Part shown: positions 33,831 to 44,857 of the stretch, in pieces
How the letters are laid out: each line of letters begins with the position of its first letter
How positions within the stretch are numbered: position 1 is the stretch's first letter
Assembly (NCBI RefSeq): GCF_002795245.1
Contig: NZ_PGVG01000023.1
Location: 1 to 64,000, forward strand
Origin: Bradyrhizobium forestalis
Lineage (GTDB): Bacteria; Pseudomonadota; Alphaproteobacteria; Rhizobiales; Xanthobacteraceae
DNA length: 64,000 nt
Reading direction: 5' to 3'
Translations under genes and position numbers: made by a program
Notes under the pieces: generated by a model
Told to the model about the DNA's origin: nothing
What the model saw: only the letters and a program-made list of their open reading frames with translations
Databases searched by the model: none

Positions 33831-35267
33831 TCACATGTTCGCTTCGCCCTCGGGGCCGACCGAGGCGATGCGCACCATGTTGGTGGTGCCGGGGATGCCG
33901 AGCGGCACGCCGGCGACGATGATCACACGCTGACCGGCGCGGACGAACCCGTCCCGGAACGCGATCTGGCCGGCGCGGCCGACCATGTCGTCCTGGTCGC
34001 GCGCGTCCTCCGCCACCACGCAATGCACGCCCCAGACCACCGCGAGGCGGCGACCCGCCGTGATGTTCGGCGTAATCGCCACGATCGGCGGCTTCGGCCG
34101 CTCGCGTGCCACCCGCACGGCGGTCGAGCCCGAGCTGGTCCAGCAGATCAAAGCGGGCAGGTCGAGGGTTTCCGCCATCACGCGCGCGGCGTCTGCGATG
34201 GCATCGCCGACGGTTGATTCGGGATCCGGCCGCTGGGCCATGATCACCGAGCGGTAGGTCGGGTCGCGTTCGACCTCCTCGCCGATGCGGTTCATGGTCG
34301 AGACCGCCTCGACCGGGAATTTGCCGGCCGCCGATTCCGCCGACAGCATGATGGCGTCGGCGCCCTCATAGACGGCGGTGGCGACGTCGGAGACTTCGGC
34401 GCGGGTCGGCACCGGCGACTGGATCATCGATTCCAGCATCTGGGTCGCGATCACCACCGGCTTGCCGGCGCGGCGCGCCATCCGCGTCATCTGCTTCTGC
34501 AGGCTCGGCACCCGCTCGAGCGGCAGCCCGACGCCGAGGTCGCCGCGCGCCACCATCAGCGCGTCGGAGGCCTCGATGATGTCGGCGAGGCGGTCGATCG
34601 CCTGCGGCTTCTCGATCTTGGCCATCACCGCGGCGCGGCCGCGGATCATCTTCTTGGCCTCGATCACGTCGTCGGCGCGCTGCACGAAGGACAGCGCGAT
34701 CCAGTCGACGCCGGTGACGAGGGCCGCCTCGAGGTCGGCGCGGTCCTTGGGCGTCATCGCCGAGACCGGCAGGTCGGTGTCGGGCAGGCTGACGCCCTTG
34801 CGGTCGCTCATCTTGCCGCCGACGACGACGCGGGTCACGGCATGCTGCTTCGAGGTCTCCTCCGCGATCAGCCGCACCTTGCCGTCGTCGAGCAGCAGCG
34901 CATGGCCGGGCCTGAGCGCGGCCAGGATCTCCGGATGCGGGAGGTGGACGCGCGTGGCATCGCCGGGCGTCTTGTCGGAATCCAGCGTGAAGGTCTGCCC
35001 GTTCTGGAGCTGGACCGCGCCTTCAGCGAAGGAGCCGAGTCTCAGCTTCGGACCCTGAAGGTCGACCAGGATGCCGATCGGCCGGCCATAGCTGCTCTCG
35101 ACGTTGCGGATCGTCGCCACCAGCTCCCGCATCTTGTCATGCGGGGTGTGGCTCATGTTGATGCGGAACAGGTCGGCGCCGGCCTCGAACAGGCGGCGGA
35201 TCATCGCGAGGTCTGAAGAGGCGGGTCCCAGGGTCGCGAGAATCTTGATACGGCGAAGACGCCTCAT
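33831..35267 (-). CDS. pyk: Pyruvate kinase
   Basis: 478 residues. Transfers phosphate from phosphoenolpyruvate to ADP, last step of glycolysis, cytosolic tetramer. Signature regions: ILATLGPASS (start), FRINMSH, the active-site block MAKIEKPQAIDRLADII with Lys and Glu, GDLGV and TRAEVSDVATAVYEGADAIMLSAESA. C-terminal domain complete. The start codon overlaps the stop of the DUF1036 gene by 4 bp, an unusual partner for a glycolytic gene. Confidence 0.97.
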   Translation of the reverse strand: MRRLRRIKILATLGPASSDLAMIRRLFEAGADLFRINMSHTPHDKMRELVATIRNVESSYGRPIGILVDLQGPKLRLGSFAEGAVQLQNGQTFTLDSDKTPGDATRVHLPHPEILAALRPGHALLLDDGKVRLIAEETSKQHAVTRVVVGGKMSDRKGVSLPDTDLPVSAMTPKDRADLEAALVTGVDWIALSFVQRADDVIEAKKMIRGRAAVMAKIEKPQAIDRLADIIEASDALMVARGDLGVGLPLERVPSLQKQMTRMARRAGKPVVIATQMLESMIQSPVPTRAEVSDVATAVYEGADAIMLSAESAAGKFPVEAVSTMNRIGEEVERDPTYRSVIMAQRPDPESTVGDAIADAARVMAETLDLPALICWTSSGSTAVRVARERPKPPIVAITPNITAGRRLAVVWGVHCVVAEDARDQDDMVGRAGQIAFRDGFVRAGQRVIIVAGVPLGIPGTTNMVRIASVGPEGEANM

Positions 35268-35857
35268 GGCTTATTTCCAGACGGGGGCGAGGGCGCCGGC
35301 GGAAGGCCAGGCGCGGCGGGGGGCGTACCACCGGGCGGACCATTGGGCAAACCCGGAACGCCGCCCGGGCCAACCGGGCCGGGCAGGCCAGGCACGCGTT
35401 GCTGCGCCGGCTGTTCGTTGGCGTCGGTCAGCTGCACCGTCCAGGCCCGCTGCTCGCCGGTGTCGACCTCGAAATAGCCGGTGCGATCATAGCCGCGCGC
35501 CAGGCAATCCTCGGTACCGCGGATGGTGAACTCCTTGTCGCGCGAGCACATGAAGGCTTGGCCCGACCATTCGCCGCCGCGGTCATAGTCGATGGCGTAG
35601 ATGTAGTAGTAGCGGGCGACCAGGGTGCCCCGCAGCAGCGTCTCGCAGGAACGCGACGAGATGTTCCACCAGCCCTCGGTGGTCCAGCCCTCGGCGTCCT
35701 TGTAGCCGAGCGCAATGCCGACCCGGCTCGATGTGTTGTTGCAGAGGCGGAAATCGGCGGAGGCCGGGCTGGCGCAGAGGCACAGCAGGGCGACCGCCAG
35801 CACCGGGACCAACCGGGCGAGCAGACGAAGCGGGGAACGGGGAGATTCGGTCGTCAT
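35264..35857 (-). CDS. DUF1036 secreted protein with Pro/Gly-rich tail
   Basis: 197 residues. Signal peptide (ARLVPVLAVALLCLCASPAS, cut after ASA), then the DUF1036 core: DFRLCNNTSSRVGIALGYKD, EGWWNISSRSCETLL, YYYIYAIDYDRGGEW, MCSRDKEFTIRG. Four or more Cys suggest disulfides in the periplasm. After residue 145 the tail is low-complexity Pro/Gly (GLPGPVGPGG). Function unknown. Upstream of and overlapping pyk by 4 bp, so both are translated from one message. Confidence 0.88.
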   Translation of the reverse strand: MTTESPRSPLRLLARLVPVLAVALLCLCASPASADFRLCNNTSSRVGIALGYKDAEGWTTEGWWNISSRSCETLLRGTLVARYYYIYAIDYDRGGEWSGQAFMCSRDKEFTIRGTEDCLARGYDRTGYFEVDTGEQRAWTVQLTDANEQPAQQRVPGLPGPVGPGGVPGLPNGPPGGTPPAAPGLPPAPSPPSGNKP

Positions 35858-36021
35858 TGTCGCGGAAGCTATACCAGATCATTGACGATTTGGCGTAGGG
35901 CGGGGGAGCTGCCCCATGGCCGGGCTTTGGCCCGTTTGCGCCGCGATATGGCAAAATCTGTGACAGGGCCCACCTGATCCCGTAAGGGTGACCTCCATCG
36001 GGACGGGTAAGGAAGACAGCC

Positions 36022-36327
36022 ATGGCAATCGACGACAAAACCAGAACGGAGCTCGAGGCGGCCGCTTTCCGGCGCCTGGTCGATCATTTGCGGAGCCGGA
36101 CCGATGTCCAGAACATTGACCTGATGAATCTCGCTGGTTTCTGCCGCAACTGCCTCTCCAACTGGCTCAAGGACGCCGCGGACGCCCAAGGCGTCGCCTT
36201 GAGCAAGGACGAGAGCCGGGAGGCCGTCTACGGCATGCCCTACGAGACCTGGAAGACGAAGTACCAGGGCACGGCCACGCCCGAGCAGCTCGAGGCGATG
36301 AAGAAGGTCCATCCTCACGGGCACTGA
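36022..36327 (+). CDS. DUF1244 domain-containing protein
   Basis: 101 residues, the full length of this family. Conserved block EAAAFRRLVDHLRSRTDVQNIDLMNLAGFCRNCLSNW with the CRNC Cys pair, then YGMPYETWKTKYQ. Soluble helical protein of unknown role, widespread in alpha- and gammaproteobacteria. Divergent from the DUF1036-pyk pair. Confidence 0.9.
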   Translation: MAIDDKTRTELEAAAFRRLVDHLRSRTDVQNIDLMNLAGFCRNCLSNWLKDAADAQGVALSKDESREAVYGMPYETWKTKYQGTATPEQLEAMKKVHPHGH

Positions 36328-36521
36328 ACGGTCCGTCGCGGTGCCCTGAGTCGCACCACTCAACAGCTTTCTTTGCGTCGGCGCAGGAAGGTGTGGGCGC
36401 GCTGTGGACGAGCGCGATGCTTGCTTGAACGCCGGGAGCGCCGACCCTAAGGGTCTACCCAGCACGCGCGGTGACGATGCCGGCGTCACCTCGTTTTGCC
36501 AGTTCCATTGGGAGTACCAAG

Positions 36522-36794
36522 ATGGCCACCTCCGCCGCCGTCCGCGACGACGAGCCCGCGACGAAATTTGCCAAGGACCAGCTCAAATCCATCATCGAGC
36601 GCATCGAGCGGCTGGAGGAAGAGAAGAAGGCGATCTCGGACGACATCCGCGACGTCTATGCCGAGAGCAAGGGCAACGGCTACGACGTCAAGGCGCTGCG
36701 CACCATCGTGCGCCTGCGCAAGCAGGACCCCAACGAGCGTGCCGAGGCCGAGACCATTCTCGAGACCTACATGCAGGCGCTGGGGATGCTCTGA
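36522..36794 (+). CDS. gapR: GapR-type DNA-binding protein (DUF2312/UPF0335)
   Basis: 90 residues from ATG 36522. The core FAKDQLKSIIERIERLEEEK, then AISDDIRDVYAESKGNGYDVKALRTIVRLRK, is the DUF2312 signature. The Caulobacter member, GapR, binds overtwisted AT-rich DNA as a dimer or tetramer ahead of replication and transcription and supports topoisomerase action. Coiled coil at residues 15-45 and basic C-terminal half agree. The frame upstream to 36471 is not used; GGGAG sits about 8 bases before the chosen ATG. Confidence 0.9.
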   Translation: MATSAAVRDDEPATKFAKDQLKSIIERIERLEEEKKAISDDIRDVYAESKGNGYDVKALRTIVRLRKQDPNERAEAETILETYMQALGML

Positions 36795-36910
36795 AGGCGG
36801 CAGGACCGCGCCTTACCCGTAAGAGTACCTCGCCGGGCCGCCATTTGCGGGGGCCCGCGCTTGGGCAAAACCCGCTCGTCTGCTAGAATGCTCGGTGAAG
36901 GGACCGAGCA

Positions 36911-38665
36911 ATGGATGTGCCTGGACCAGAGCGCAGGCTCGCCGCGGTCCTCGCGGCTGACATGGTCGGCTTTAGTCGTCTCATGGAGGTCGACGAGGGT
37001 GGTACGCTCGCGCGTCTCAAGACCCACCGGATCGAGCTCATCGATCCGGCGATTGCCAAAAACCACGGCCGCATCATCAAGACAACGGGCGATGGCCTGC
37101 TCGTCGAATTCCATAGCGTCGTCGACGCAGTGTTGTGTGCTGCTGAAATTCAGAGCCGGATGGGGCGCCGCAACGCCGATGTCCCGCCGCCGCGGTGGAT
37201 ACAATTCCGCATCGGCATCAATCTGGGCGACGTGATCGTCGATCAGAACGACATTTTCGGCGACGGCGTCAACGTCGCGGCGCGGTTGGAGGCACTGGCC
37301 GAGCCTGGAGGCATCTGCATCTCCGGCGCGGTGCGTGACCAACTCGGCCAGCGTCTCGATGGCGTCGCATTCGAAGACATCGGCGAGCAGAACGTCAAGA
37401 ACATCGCCCGCTCTATCCGCGTCTACCGGATCCGATTGGAGGATGCGCTGGCAAGCACGACGGTTGCTGCAAAGACGGCTGGCAAGTCGAAGAAGCCATC
37501 CATCGCCGTGTTGCCCTTCGCCAACATGAGCGGCGATCCGGAACAGGAGTTCTTTGCGGACGGTTTGACCGAGGACATCATCACGGAGCTTTCACGCTTC
37601 CACGACCTGCTGGTGATCTCGCGCAACTCGACCTTCGTGTACAAGGGAAAGTCGGTCAAGGTGCAGGACGTCGGCCGCGAGTTCGGTGTCGACTACGTCA
37701 TCGAGGGAAGCGTGCGAAAGGCCGGGAATCGCGTCCGCGTCACCGTGCAGCTGATCGATGCGGAGACCGACCGCCATATTTGGGCCGAACGTTACGACGG
37801 CGAGCTCAAGGACATCTTCGCCATCCAGGACGAGATGACCCGCGCGATCGCCGCGACGTTGCCCGGCCGTGTCGAGGCGGCGACGCACGACCGGGCGAAC
37901 CGCAAGCCGACGGACAACATGGCAGCCTATGAATGCGTGCTGGCCGCGAAGATCCTGCACCATCGCTCCAATCGCGAAGACAACGCGCGGGCGCAGCTTC
38001 TGCTCGACCGGGCGCTCGAGCTCGACGGCAATTATGCTCACGCACACGCGTGGAAGGCGTGCGTCCTCGGCCAGACCTGGGTCTATAATTGGTGCGCGGA
38101 TCGCGACGCCACCTTCCAGCAGGTGGCTGCGGAGCTGGAAACCGCGCTGGGCCTCGACGACAACGACAGCGACGTCCACCGCATCCTCGCGGCACTCAAT
38201 CTGAATCGCGACGACCATGACAAGGCCACCTATCATCAGGAACGCGCGCTCGCGCTCAACCCGAACTATGACCTCGTGGTGGTGCAGCAGGGCGAACTGC
38301 TGACCTGGCTGGGGCGGCCGGAGGAGGGCATCGACTGGATCAAGAAGGCGATGCGGCTCAACCCGTATCACCCGGAACGCTTCTGGAGCCATCTCGGGCG
38401 CGCCTATTACTGTGCCGAGAAATACGCCGAAGCCGCCGAAGCCTTCTCGAGGATCTCACGCCCCGATCACACCCATCATGCGTTCCTTGCTGGGATCTTC
38501 GCGCAGATGGGCAATGCAGTGGCTGCTGGCGCGCATGCAGCCGAAGTTCTCAAGCGTGAGCCGGCATTTTCCGTGGCCAATCATCTTGCCACCCAGCATT
38601 ACAAGCGGCAGGTCGATCGCCAGCGCTATGAGGCAGGCCTTCTCCGGGCAGGCCTGCCGGCTTGA
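36911..38665 (+). CDS. Class III adenylate/guanylate cyclase with TolB-like and TPR domains
   Basis: 584 residues, no signal peptide or membrane segment. Cyclase domain at residues 5-180: metal Asp17 (LAADMVGFS), Lys57 and Asp61 (IIKTTGDGLLVEF), and the Asn/Arg pair in VNVAARLEALAEPGG, so catalysis looks intact. Next a TolB/CadC-like segment (PSIAVLPFANMSGDPEQEFF, GVDYVIEGSVRKAG), and TPR-type repeats from about 340. This type is much expanded in Bradyrhizobium. The Lys at position 57 suits adenine, hence cAMP, but specificity is not proven. Confidence 0.92.
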   Translation: MDVPGPERRLAAVLAADMVGFSRLMEVDEGGTLARLKTHRIELIDPAIAKNHGRIIKTTGDGLLVEFHSVVDAVLCAAEIQSRMGRRNADVPPPRWIQFRIGINLGDVIVDQNDIFGDGVNVAARLEALAEPGGICISGAVRDQLGQRLDGVAFEDIGEQNVKNIARSIRVYRIRLEDALASTTVAAKTAGKSKKPSIAVLPFANMSGDPEQEFFADGLTEDIITELSRFHDLLVISRNSTFVYKGKSVKVQDVGREFGVDYVIEGSVRKAGNRVRVTVQLIDAETDRHIWAERYDGELKDIFAIQDEMTRAIAATLPGRVEAATHDRANRKPTDNMAAYECVLAAKILHHRSNREDNARAQLLLDRALELDGNYAHAHAWKACVLGQTWVYNWCADRDATFQQVAAELETALGLDDNDSDVHRILAALNLNRDDHDKATYHQERALALNPNYDLVVVQQGELLTWLGRPEEGIDWIKKAMRLNPYHPERFWSHLGRAYYCAEKYAEAAEAFSRISRPDHTHHAFLAGIFAQMGNAVAAGAHAAEVLKREPAFSVANHLATQHYKRQVDRQRYEAGLLRAGLPA

Positions 38666-38745
38666 GCTGGCGCGCAGCGCGACCGATCGCGATCATCGCA
38701 GGACGGGCGGCACCTCGACCGACTTCGTGGAGGTTGTTCTGCGCC

Positions 38746-40380
38746 TCAGCGCAGCGCGGCGGTGCGCATGACGAACGACGTCGTCTCGAGCTTCGCGGTC
38801 GCGCTGCCCGAGAAACCGTCGCAGGACAGGCCCGGCATCGGATCGTCGGTGAAGCCCATCGCGATCACCGTCTGCGGCTTGACGAAATAGCCGCGCAGCG
38901 CCGCGGTATCGAGCTCGCCCATCAGCGTCACCGACATCGCGCGGCTGGCGCTCGGCGACAGCATCACGATCTTGAGCCAGATGCTCTCGCCCTTGGCCGC
39001 GGAGAGGCGGGTGGCGGTTGCGATCCTGCCGTCGATGCTCTTGCCGACCACCGTGTTGATCTCCGTCGCCTGAGCCACGCTGCGGGACGCAGCGGCGGGG
39101 CGGCTGGCGCGCGGAATCGGCGCGGAGGCGGCGACGACATTGGCGCGGTCGACCGGAGAGGCGGCCGGCGCGTAAGCCAGGGCCTGGAAGGCTGCGTTGG
39201 ACACGCTCGCGGTTGGTTGCGGGTCGGTGGCGGCGGTCGGCGCCTGGCGCGCCTTCAACGCCGCGGCTTGCGCCGGCGTCGCCCGCTGCGGCGCTGCCGG
39301 GACATCATCCCAGAAGCCGCGGGCATTGATGATGTCGGCCGGGGTCTCCAGCTTTCCGTCAACAGACTTGCCGGTGGCCGGCCTGTCAGCCACGGGCGCG
39401 TGCTTCGGCTTGGGCGGCGCGACGAGCTGTGCATCGGCCGAGGCGAGCTGGAGGGCTGCGGCGATCTGCGGCTTGGCGCGCGGCGTCGGCACCGGCTCGG
39501 CTGGCTTGGCGGCGGCTGCGACCACGGGCGGCGCCGCCGGCTTCGCGGCCATTGCGGGCGCGCCCTCGTCATCCTCGTCGCTGTTCGCGGCGGCGGGAGC
39601 CGGCTTGCTCTTGAACAAGGCGGCAAAGAAATTCGGCTTGCTACCGGCATCGTCGCCGCTGCCGCGCCGCTCGATCTCGGCCTTGGCGAGCTCATAGCCT
39701 TTCAGCGGCACGCCATCGGTCGGCAGATGCACCGTCTTTCCGTCCGGGAAGACGCGGGCGAGCTGGTCATGCGACATGCGCGGCCAGTGCCGGATGCTGC
39801 CGGTGTCGAGGTGCACGAAGGGCGAGCCGGAGGTGGGATAGAAGCCGACGCCGCCGCGCTGCAGGCGCAGGCCGGCGAAACGGATCTGCTCCAGCGGCAC
39901 GCCCGGGATGTAGAAGTCCATCGCATGTCCCAGCATGTGCTGGCTGAAGCGCGCCACACCGGAGGAGCGGCGGCGGAGCATGGCGTTGGTGGCGGGGGAG
40001 CGATAGGAGGAGATGATCTGGATCGGCTGCTTGCCGTCGACGTCGCGATAGACTTCCCAGAGGATGTCGAAGAGGCGACGGTCCATGACCGTCTCGTCCT
40101 GGGTGCGCCAGTCGCGCAGGAAGTGGTTGAGCTGCTTCAGCGCCGCTTCGTCGTAGCGCCCGTCGCGCTTGAAGGTGACGGTGAGGTCTTCGCCGGAATG
40201 GGTGTGATGGAACGAGAGCGTCTTGGTCTCGTTCAGCGCGGCCGCGTCATGAACCGAACCGGCGGCCGCAAGCAGCAATGCAGCAGCGAGGCCGATCCGG
40301 GATCCGGCCTTCACGCCCGCATGGGACAACGACAGCACAGCAAATTGGCGTGCGAGACCAGTCAGCACGTATGAGCCCAC
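38746..40380 (-). CDS. DUF882 / M15-like murein peptidase with long Ala/Pro-rich tail
   Basis: 544 residues. GTG start at 40380 (another GTG 12 bases on is possible); signal or anchor segment at residues 28-48. Domain at about 55-210 carries the Peptidase_M15_2 pattern: HHTHSGEDL, IISSYRSP, SQHMLGHAMDFYIPG and VHLDTGSIRHWP, with His/Asp zinc ligands. The remaining 330 residues are low-complexity Ala/Pro/Lys with a weak ordered end. Probable periplasmic peptidoglycan-modifying enzyme. Its 5' neighbour is the L,D-transpeptidase, same strand, 273 bp away. Confidence 0.85.
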   Translation of the reverse strand: MGSYVLTGLARQFAVLSLSHAGVKAGSRIGLAAALLLAAAGSVHDAAALNETKTLSFHHTHSGEDLTVTFKRDGRYDEAALKQLNHFLRDWRTQDETVMDRRLFDILWEVYRDVDGKQPIQIISSYRSPATNAMLRRRSSGVARFSQHMLGHAMDFYIPGVPLEQIRFAGLRLQRGGVGFYPTSGSPFVHLDTGSIRHWPRMSHDQLARVFPDGKTVHLPTDGVPLKGYELAKAEIERRGSGDDAGSKPNFFAALFKSKPAPAAANSDEDDEGAPAMAAKPAAPPVVAAAAKPAEPVPTPRAKPQIAAALQLASADAQLVAPPKPKHAPVADRPATGKSVDGKLETPADIINARGFWDDVPAAPQRATPAQAAALKARQAPTAATDPQPTASVSNAAFQALAYAPAASPVDRANVVAASAPIPRASRPAAASRSVAQATEINTVVGKSIDGRIATATRLSAAKGESIWLKIVMLSPSASRAMSVTLMGELDTAALRGYFVKPQTVIAMGFTDDPMPGLSCDGFSGSATAKLETTSFVMRTAALR

Positions 40381-40653
40381 CCAGTCGACGAGCGTTCAAA
40401 TGGACTCTCCCGCCAACCCCGTTAGCAGCGCGAAAGAGGGTGAACGCTTTCTTAAAGCGAGAAGGTTAATTCGAGGTTGACCTTCCCGCCCCCAAACCAA
40501 GTCAGAATACGATCCTAAACGGTTGACTGTGGCAAAAAAACGCCCGCCGCCCGAGCGCAGGTTGGAGCGTGGTTAACGTTAAGCGGCCCCATCCAGAGGA
40601 CAGGGCCGCTGATTTCATTGTAGAATTCCAGTGAGCCAGGCGCTGAGCCGGCC

Positions 40654-42882
40654 TCAGCGGGTAAACACCCGCTGCGGACGACGGCCGACCGGCGCCGGCG
40701 GCTGGGTCGGGGCCGGTGCTCCGAACAGCCGTTCGAAGAAGTTTGGCCCAGACGAGCCGAAGCCCCCGCCATTGTTGGCCACCGCGACCCCCGACGGCAG
40801 CGTCGTTGCCGGGCGCGAATAGCTCGGCTGGGAATGGGCGACGACAGCCTCGAGGTCCTTGCCGCGGTTGTTCTTCAGGATGTTGATCATGACCGCGTCG
40901 CGGCCATAGACGTCCTTGCGGAACTGCAGCTTGCCGGCGTCGTCCACGAACGCGGTCTGATAGGTGATGTTGACCGGGATCGGGGTCGGGAATTTCAGAT
41001 CGATCTCGCTCTTGCCGTACATGCTGCGTACGCGCTCAGGCGAGTACCTCTCGTTCGGCATGGTGATGTTGAGCAGCACGGACGCATACTGATCCGGATT
41101 CTGCACGCGCATGCAGCCATGGCTGAAGGCGCGCTCGTCGCGGGCGAACAAATGCTTGTCCGGCGTGTCGTGCTGATAGACCAGAAACTTGTTCGGGAAG
41201 TTGAAGCGGATGCGGCCGAGCGCGTTGGCTTCGCCGGGCGGCTGCGAGATGTGCACCGAGCCGTCGCGGTTCTGTTCGAGCTTGAGGCCCATGCGCTGAA
41301 GCACGGTCGGGTCCTGCTGCAGCGCCGGCAGGTATTCGTTGTAAACGATCGACGGCGGCACGTTCCAGGTCGGATTGACCGTGATGTACTTCATCGTCTC
41401 GCTGAGCAGCGGGGTCGCATGCGTTCCCGGCTTGCCGGTCACGACGCGAGTGGTCCAGACCTGTTGGCCGCGCTGCATCACCTTCAACGTGAAGTCGGGA
41501 ATGTTGAGGATGACATAGGCATCCCCCAGCGCGGGCGCGCCGAGATCGCGCGGCAGCCAGCGCCAGCGCTCCATGTTCACCAGCACGGTGTCGATCTGCT
41601 TGTCGCGCTTGGGGGTGTTGAGCGCCTTGACGGTCTTGTCGTCGAGGATGCCGGTCGCCTTCATCTCGGCGCCGCTCTGGAATTTGCGCACGGCGTCGGC
41701 GACCGCCGCGTCGTAGCGGGTGTCGCTCGGATTCTCGGCGAGGCCGAGCTTGGCGCGAAGCTGCGGCACGCGCGGATCGTCCACGACGATCTCAGCCTGC
41801 TTCTTGCCGGCCGGGGTGTATTTCAGCGCCGGGCCGTCGGCGATCTCGATCACCGGGCCATTGCCCTGGCCGCGCAGCTCGGCGAGCTTGGCCTTCAGCT
41901 CCTTGTAGAGCTTGTGCGGCGGGTTGTAGCTGTCGAGCGCCGCGGAGGCGTCCGCCGCGGTCGTGACCTTGGCGAGCACCTCGTTGGGGTCGACCGGATG
42001 TTCGGGATAGAGAATGTCGCCGCTGACCTGCGACCAATGCATGCGGCCGCTCTGAGCATGGCGCGCATAATCGAACGTGCTGGCGGTGAGCTTGAGCTCG
42101 GCATCCGCCAGCGCATCGGGCGTCGTGGCGGCGGCGAAGTCCGGCACCGGATAGTCGGCGGGATTGAGGCCGTCGGACGCCGCGTCCTTCAGCCGCGCGA
42201 TCACGCCCTTGGCCGCAGCGGTCAGGCTGCCGCCTTGCGTCCAGACCGGCGCGAAATCGCGCGCGCCGTAAAACTTCTCGATCGCCGCGCGCTCGTTCTT
42301 GCGGTCGAAATGGCGCGAGGTCTTGGCGCCGATGATGTCCTTGAGCTTGTCCGCGACCGGCTGGTCGGCGGCGGGCACGTTGCTCGCGGCCTTCACCGGC
42401 TCGGCGGCGGGAGCCGCTGCGGCAGCAGGTGCCGCGGGAGCGGCCGGCGTGACGGTTGCGGTGTCGGACTTGGCAGGCTCGGACTTGGCAGGCTCGGACT
42501 TGGCAGGCTCGGTCTTTGCAGATTCGGATTTGGCCGTCTCGCTCTTCGGCGCTTCAGGCGCAGGCGTTGTGGCGACGTCGGACGGCTTGGTCTCGACCTT
42601 GTCCGGCGCCGGCGCGGCGTCCGCCTTGATCGACTCCCGCGCAATCTCCTTGGCGGGATCCTGCACCGTGGCGGTGGTGTCGAGCTTGATGTCGGCTGCA
42701 GTCGGGGGCGGGACGTTTGCCGGCTCGGGGCGCGGGATCGCAGCTTCGATCGCGAGCTCGGCGGCGCTGCTGCGCGCCTGATCCTGCGCCAGGGCCGAGC
42801 TGGCCGACACCGTGAGGAAGGTCGCCGCGACCGTCATCAAGACACGGTCAAAGCCCGCACGGTGGTTCAAACAGTCACGCAT
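40654..42882 (-). CDS. L,D-transpeptidase (YcbB-type, with PG-binding domain)
   Basis: 742 residues. Signal peptide (MTVAATFLTVSASSALAQ near residue 16), a Lys/Ala/Pro stalk with the tandem KSEPA units (about residues 110-140), a scaffold domain, a peptidoglycan-binding motif (AVADAVRKFQSG region), and the YkuD catalytic domain with SHGCMRVQNP, active Cys590. It forms 3-3 cross-links or attaches proteins to peptidoglycan. In Rhizobiales, L,D-transpeptidases also tie outer-membrane beta-barrels to the wall; this copy is of the large YcbB/LdtD class. Confidence 0.92.
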   Translation of the reverse strand: MRDCLNHRAGFDRVLMTVAATFLTVSASSALAQDQARSSAAELAIEAAIPRPEPANVPPPTAADIKLDTTATVQDPAKEIARESIKADAAPAPDKVETKPSDVATTPAPEAPKSETAKSESAKTEPAKSEPAKSEPAKSDTATVTPAAPAAPAAAAAPAAEPVKAASNVPAADQPVADKLKDIIGAKTSRHFDRKNERAAIEKFYGARDFAPVWTQGGSLTAAAKGVIARLKDAASDGLNPADYPVPDFAAATTPDALADAELKLTASTFDYARHAQSGRMHWSQVSGDILYPEHPVDPNEVLAKVTTAADASAALDSYNPPHKLYKELKAKLAELRGQGNGPVIEIADGPALKYTPAGKKQAEIVVDDPRVPQLRAKLGLAENPSDTRYDAAVADAVRKFQSGAEMKATGILDDKTVKALNTPKRDKQIDTVLVNMERWRWLPRDLGAPALGDAYVILNIPDFTLKVMQRGQQVWTTRVVTGKPGTHATPLLSETMKYITVNPTWNVPPSIVYNEYLPALQQDPTVLQRMGLKLEQNRDGSVHISQPPGEANALGRIRFNFPNKFLVYQHDTPDKHLFARDERAFSHGCMRVQNPDQYASVLLNITMPNERYSPERVRSMYGKSEIDLKFPTPIPVNITYQTAFVDDAGKLQFRKDVYGRDAVMINILKNNRGKDLEAVVAHSQPSYSRPATTLPSGVAVANNGGGFGSSGPNFFERLFGAPAPTQPPAPVGRRPQRVFTR

Positions 42883-43233
42883 TGTGTCGCACCCCTCGGG
42901 TGAGCTGTCCCCTCGTGGAACAGCTTCGTTATCGCCTATTGGTGAGTTTCGGCTAAACCGCGCCGGCCTCTCGAAAGTTGCACGCCTGCACGCAACGATT
43001 CCCTACGCAGACGATATACAGGCCCCGATTTTGCAGCCAGCGCTACCCGGGACAACTCACGACAAACTGACTTCAAGGGAGCCTCTTGGCAACGGATTGT
43101 GCGCTTCTGCCACGCGCTTTTCCCTCTGTCTGTCACTTCCAGGTCACGGTTCAAATTGCAGTCGAATTCTGTCGTCGTGCGAACGGCTTACGGCCGTCCC
43201 GCACCGCCGCGCGAACCTCCGTTCGCAGTGGGC
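42883..43233. other. Intergenic region upstream of the L,D-transpeptidase gene
   Basis: 351 bp between two minus-strand genes. No gene seen on either strand; no clear terminator for the regulator gene at 43234-44730 ends here. It should contain the transpeptidase promoter. Confidence 0.4.
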
Positions 43234-44730
<1,497 letters not shown>

Positions 44731-44789
44731 GGTGTTCCCCGCACGCTACTACTATCTGTCTCGAATCGGGGCACTCTGGCCGAAGCCGA

Positions 44790-44804
44790 TTAACACACGC
44801 TTAA
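44790..44804. promoter_or_regulatory. CtrA-box-like sequence between the NtrC-type regulator and pepF genes
   Basis: TTAA (44790-44793), CACACGC, TTAA (44801-44804), an exact TTAA-N7-TTAA. The gap between the divergent genes is only 127 bp, so it could serve either. One of two exact matches in the window. Confidence 0.45.
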
Positions 44805-44857
44805 ACCTTGATGCCCCCGCCCCTCGCCGCGATTGTTGAACACAGGTTTCCCACACA

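Noticed and set aside
38662..40374. 570-codon plus-strand frame opposite the DUF882 gene
   Set aside because: Shadow frame; Gly/Arg-rich with no recognisable domain.
40440..40475. Pair of TTAA sites as a CtrA box
   Set aside because: The spacing is 10 bp (TTAAAGCGAGAAGGTTAA), not 7.
40834..42903. 689-codon plus-strand frame opposite the L,D-transpeptidase gene
   Set aside because: Arg/Val/Leu-rich shadow of a high-GC gene; no domain or ribosome site, while the other strand has a clear transpeptidase.
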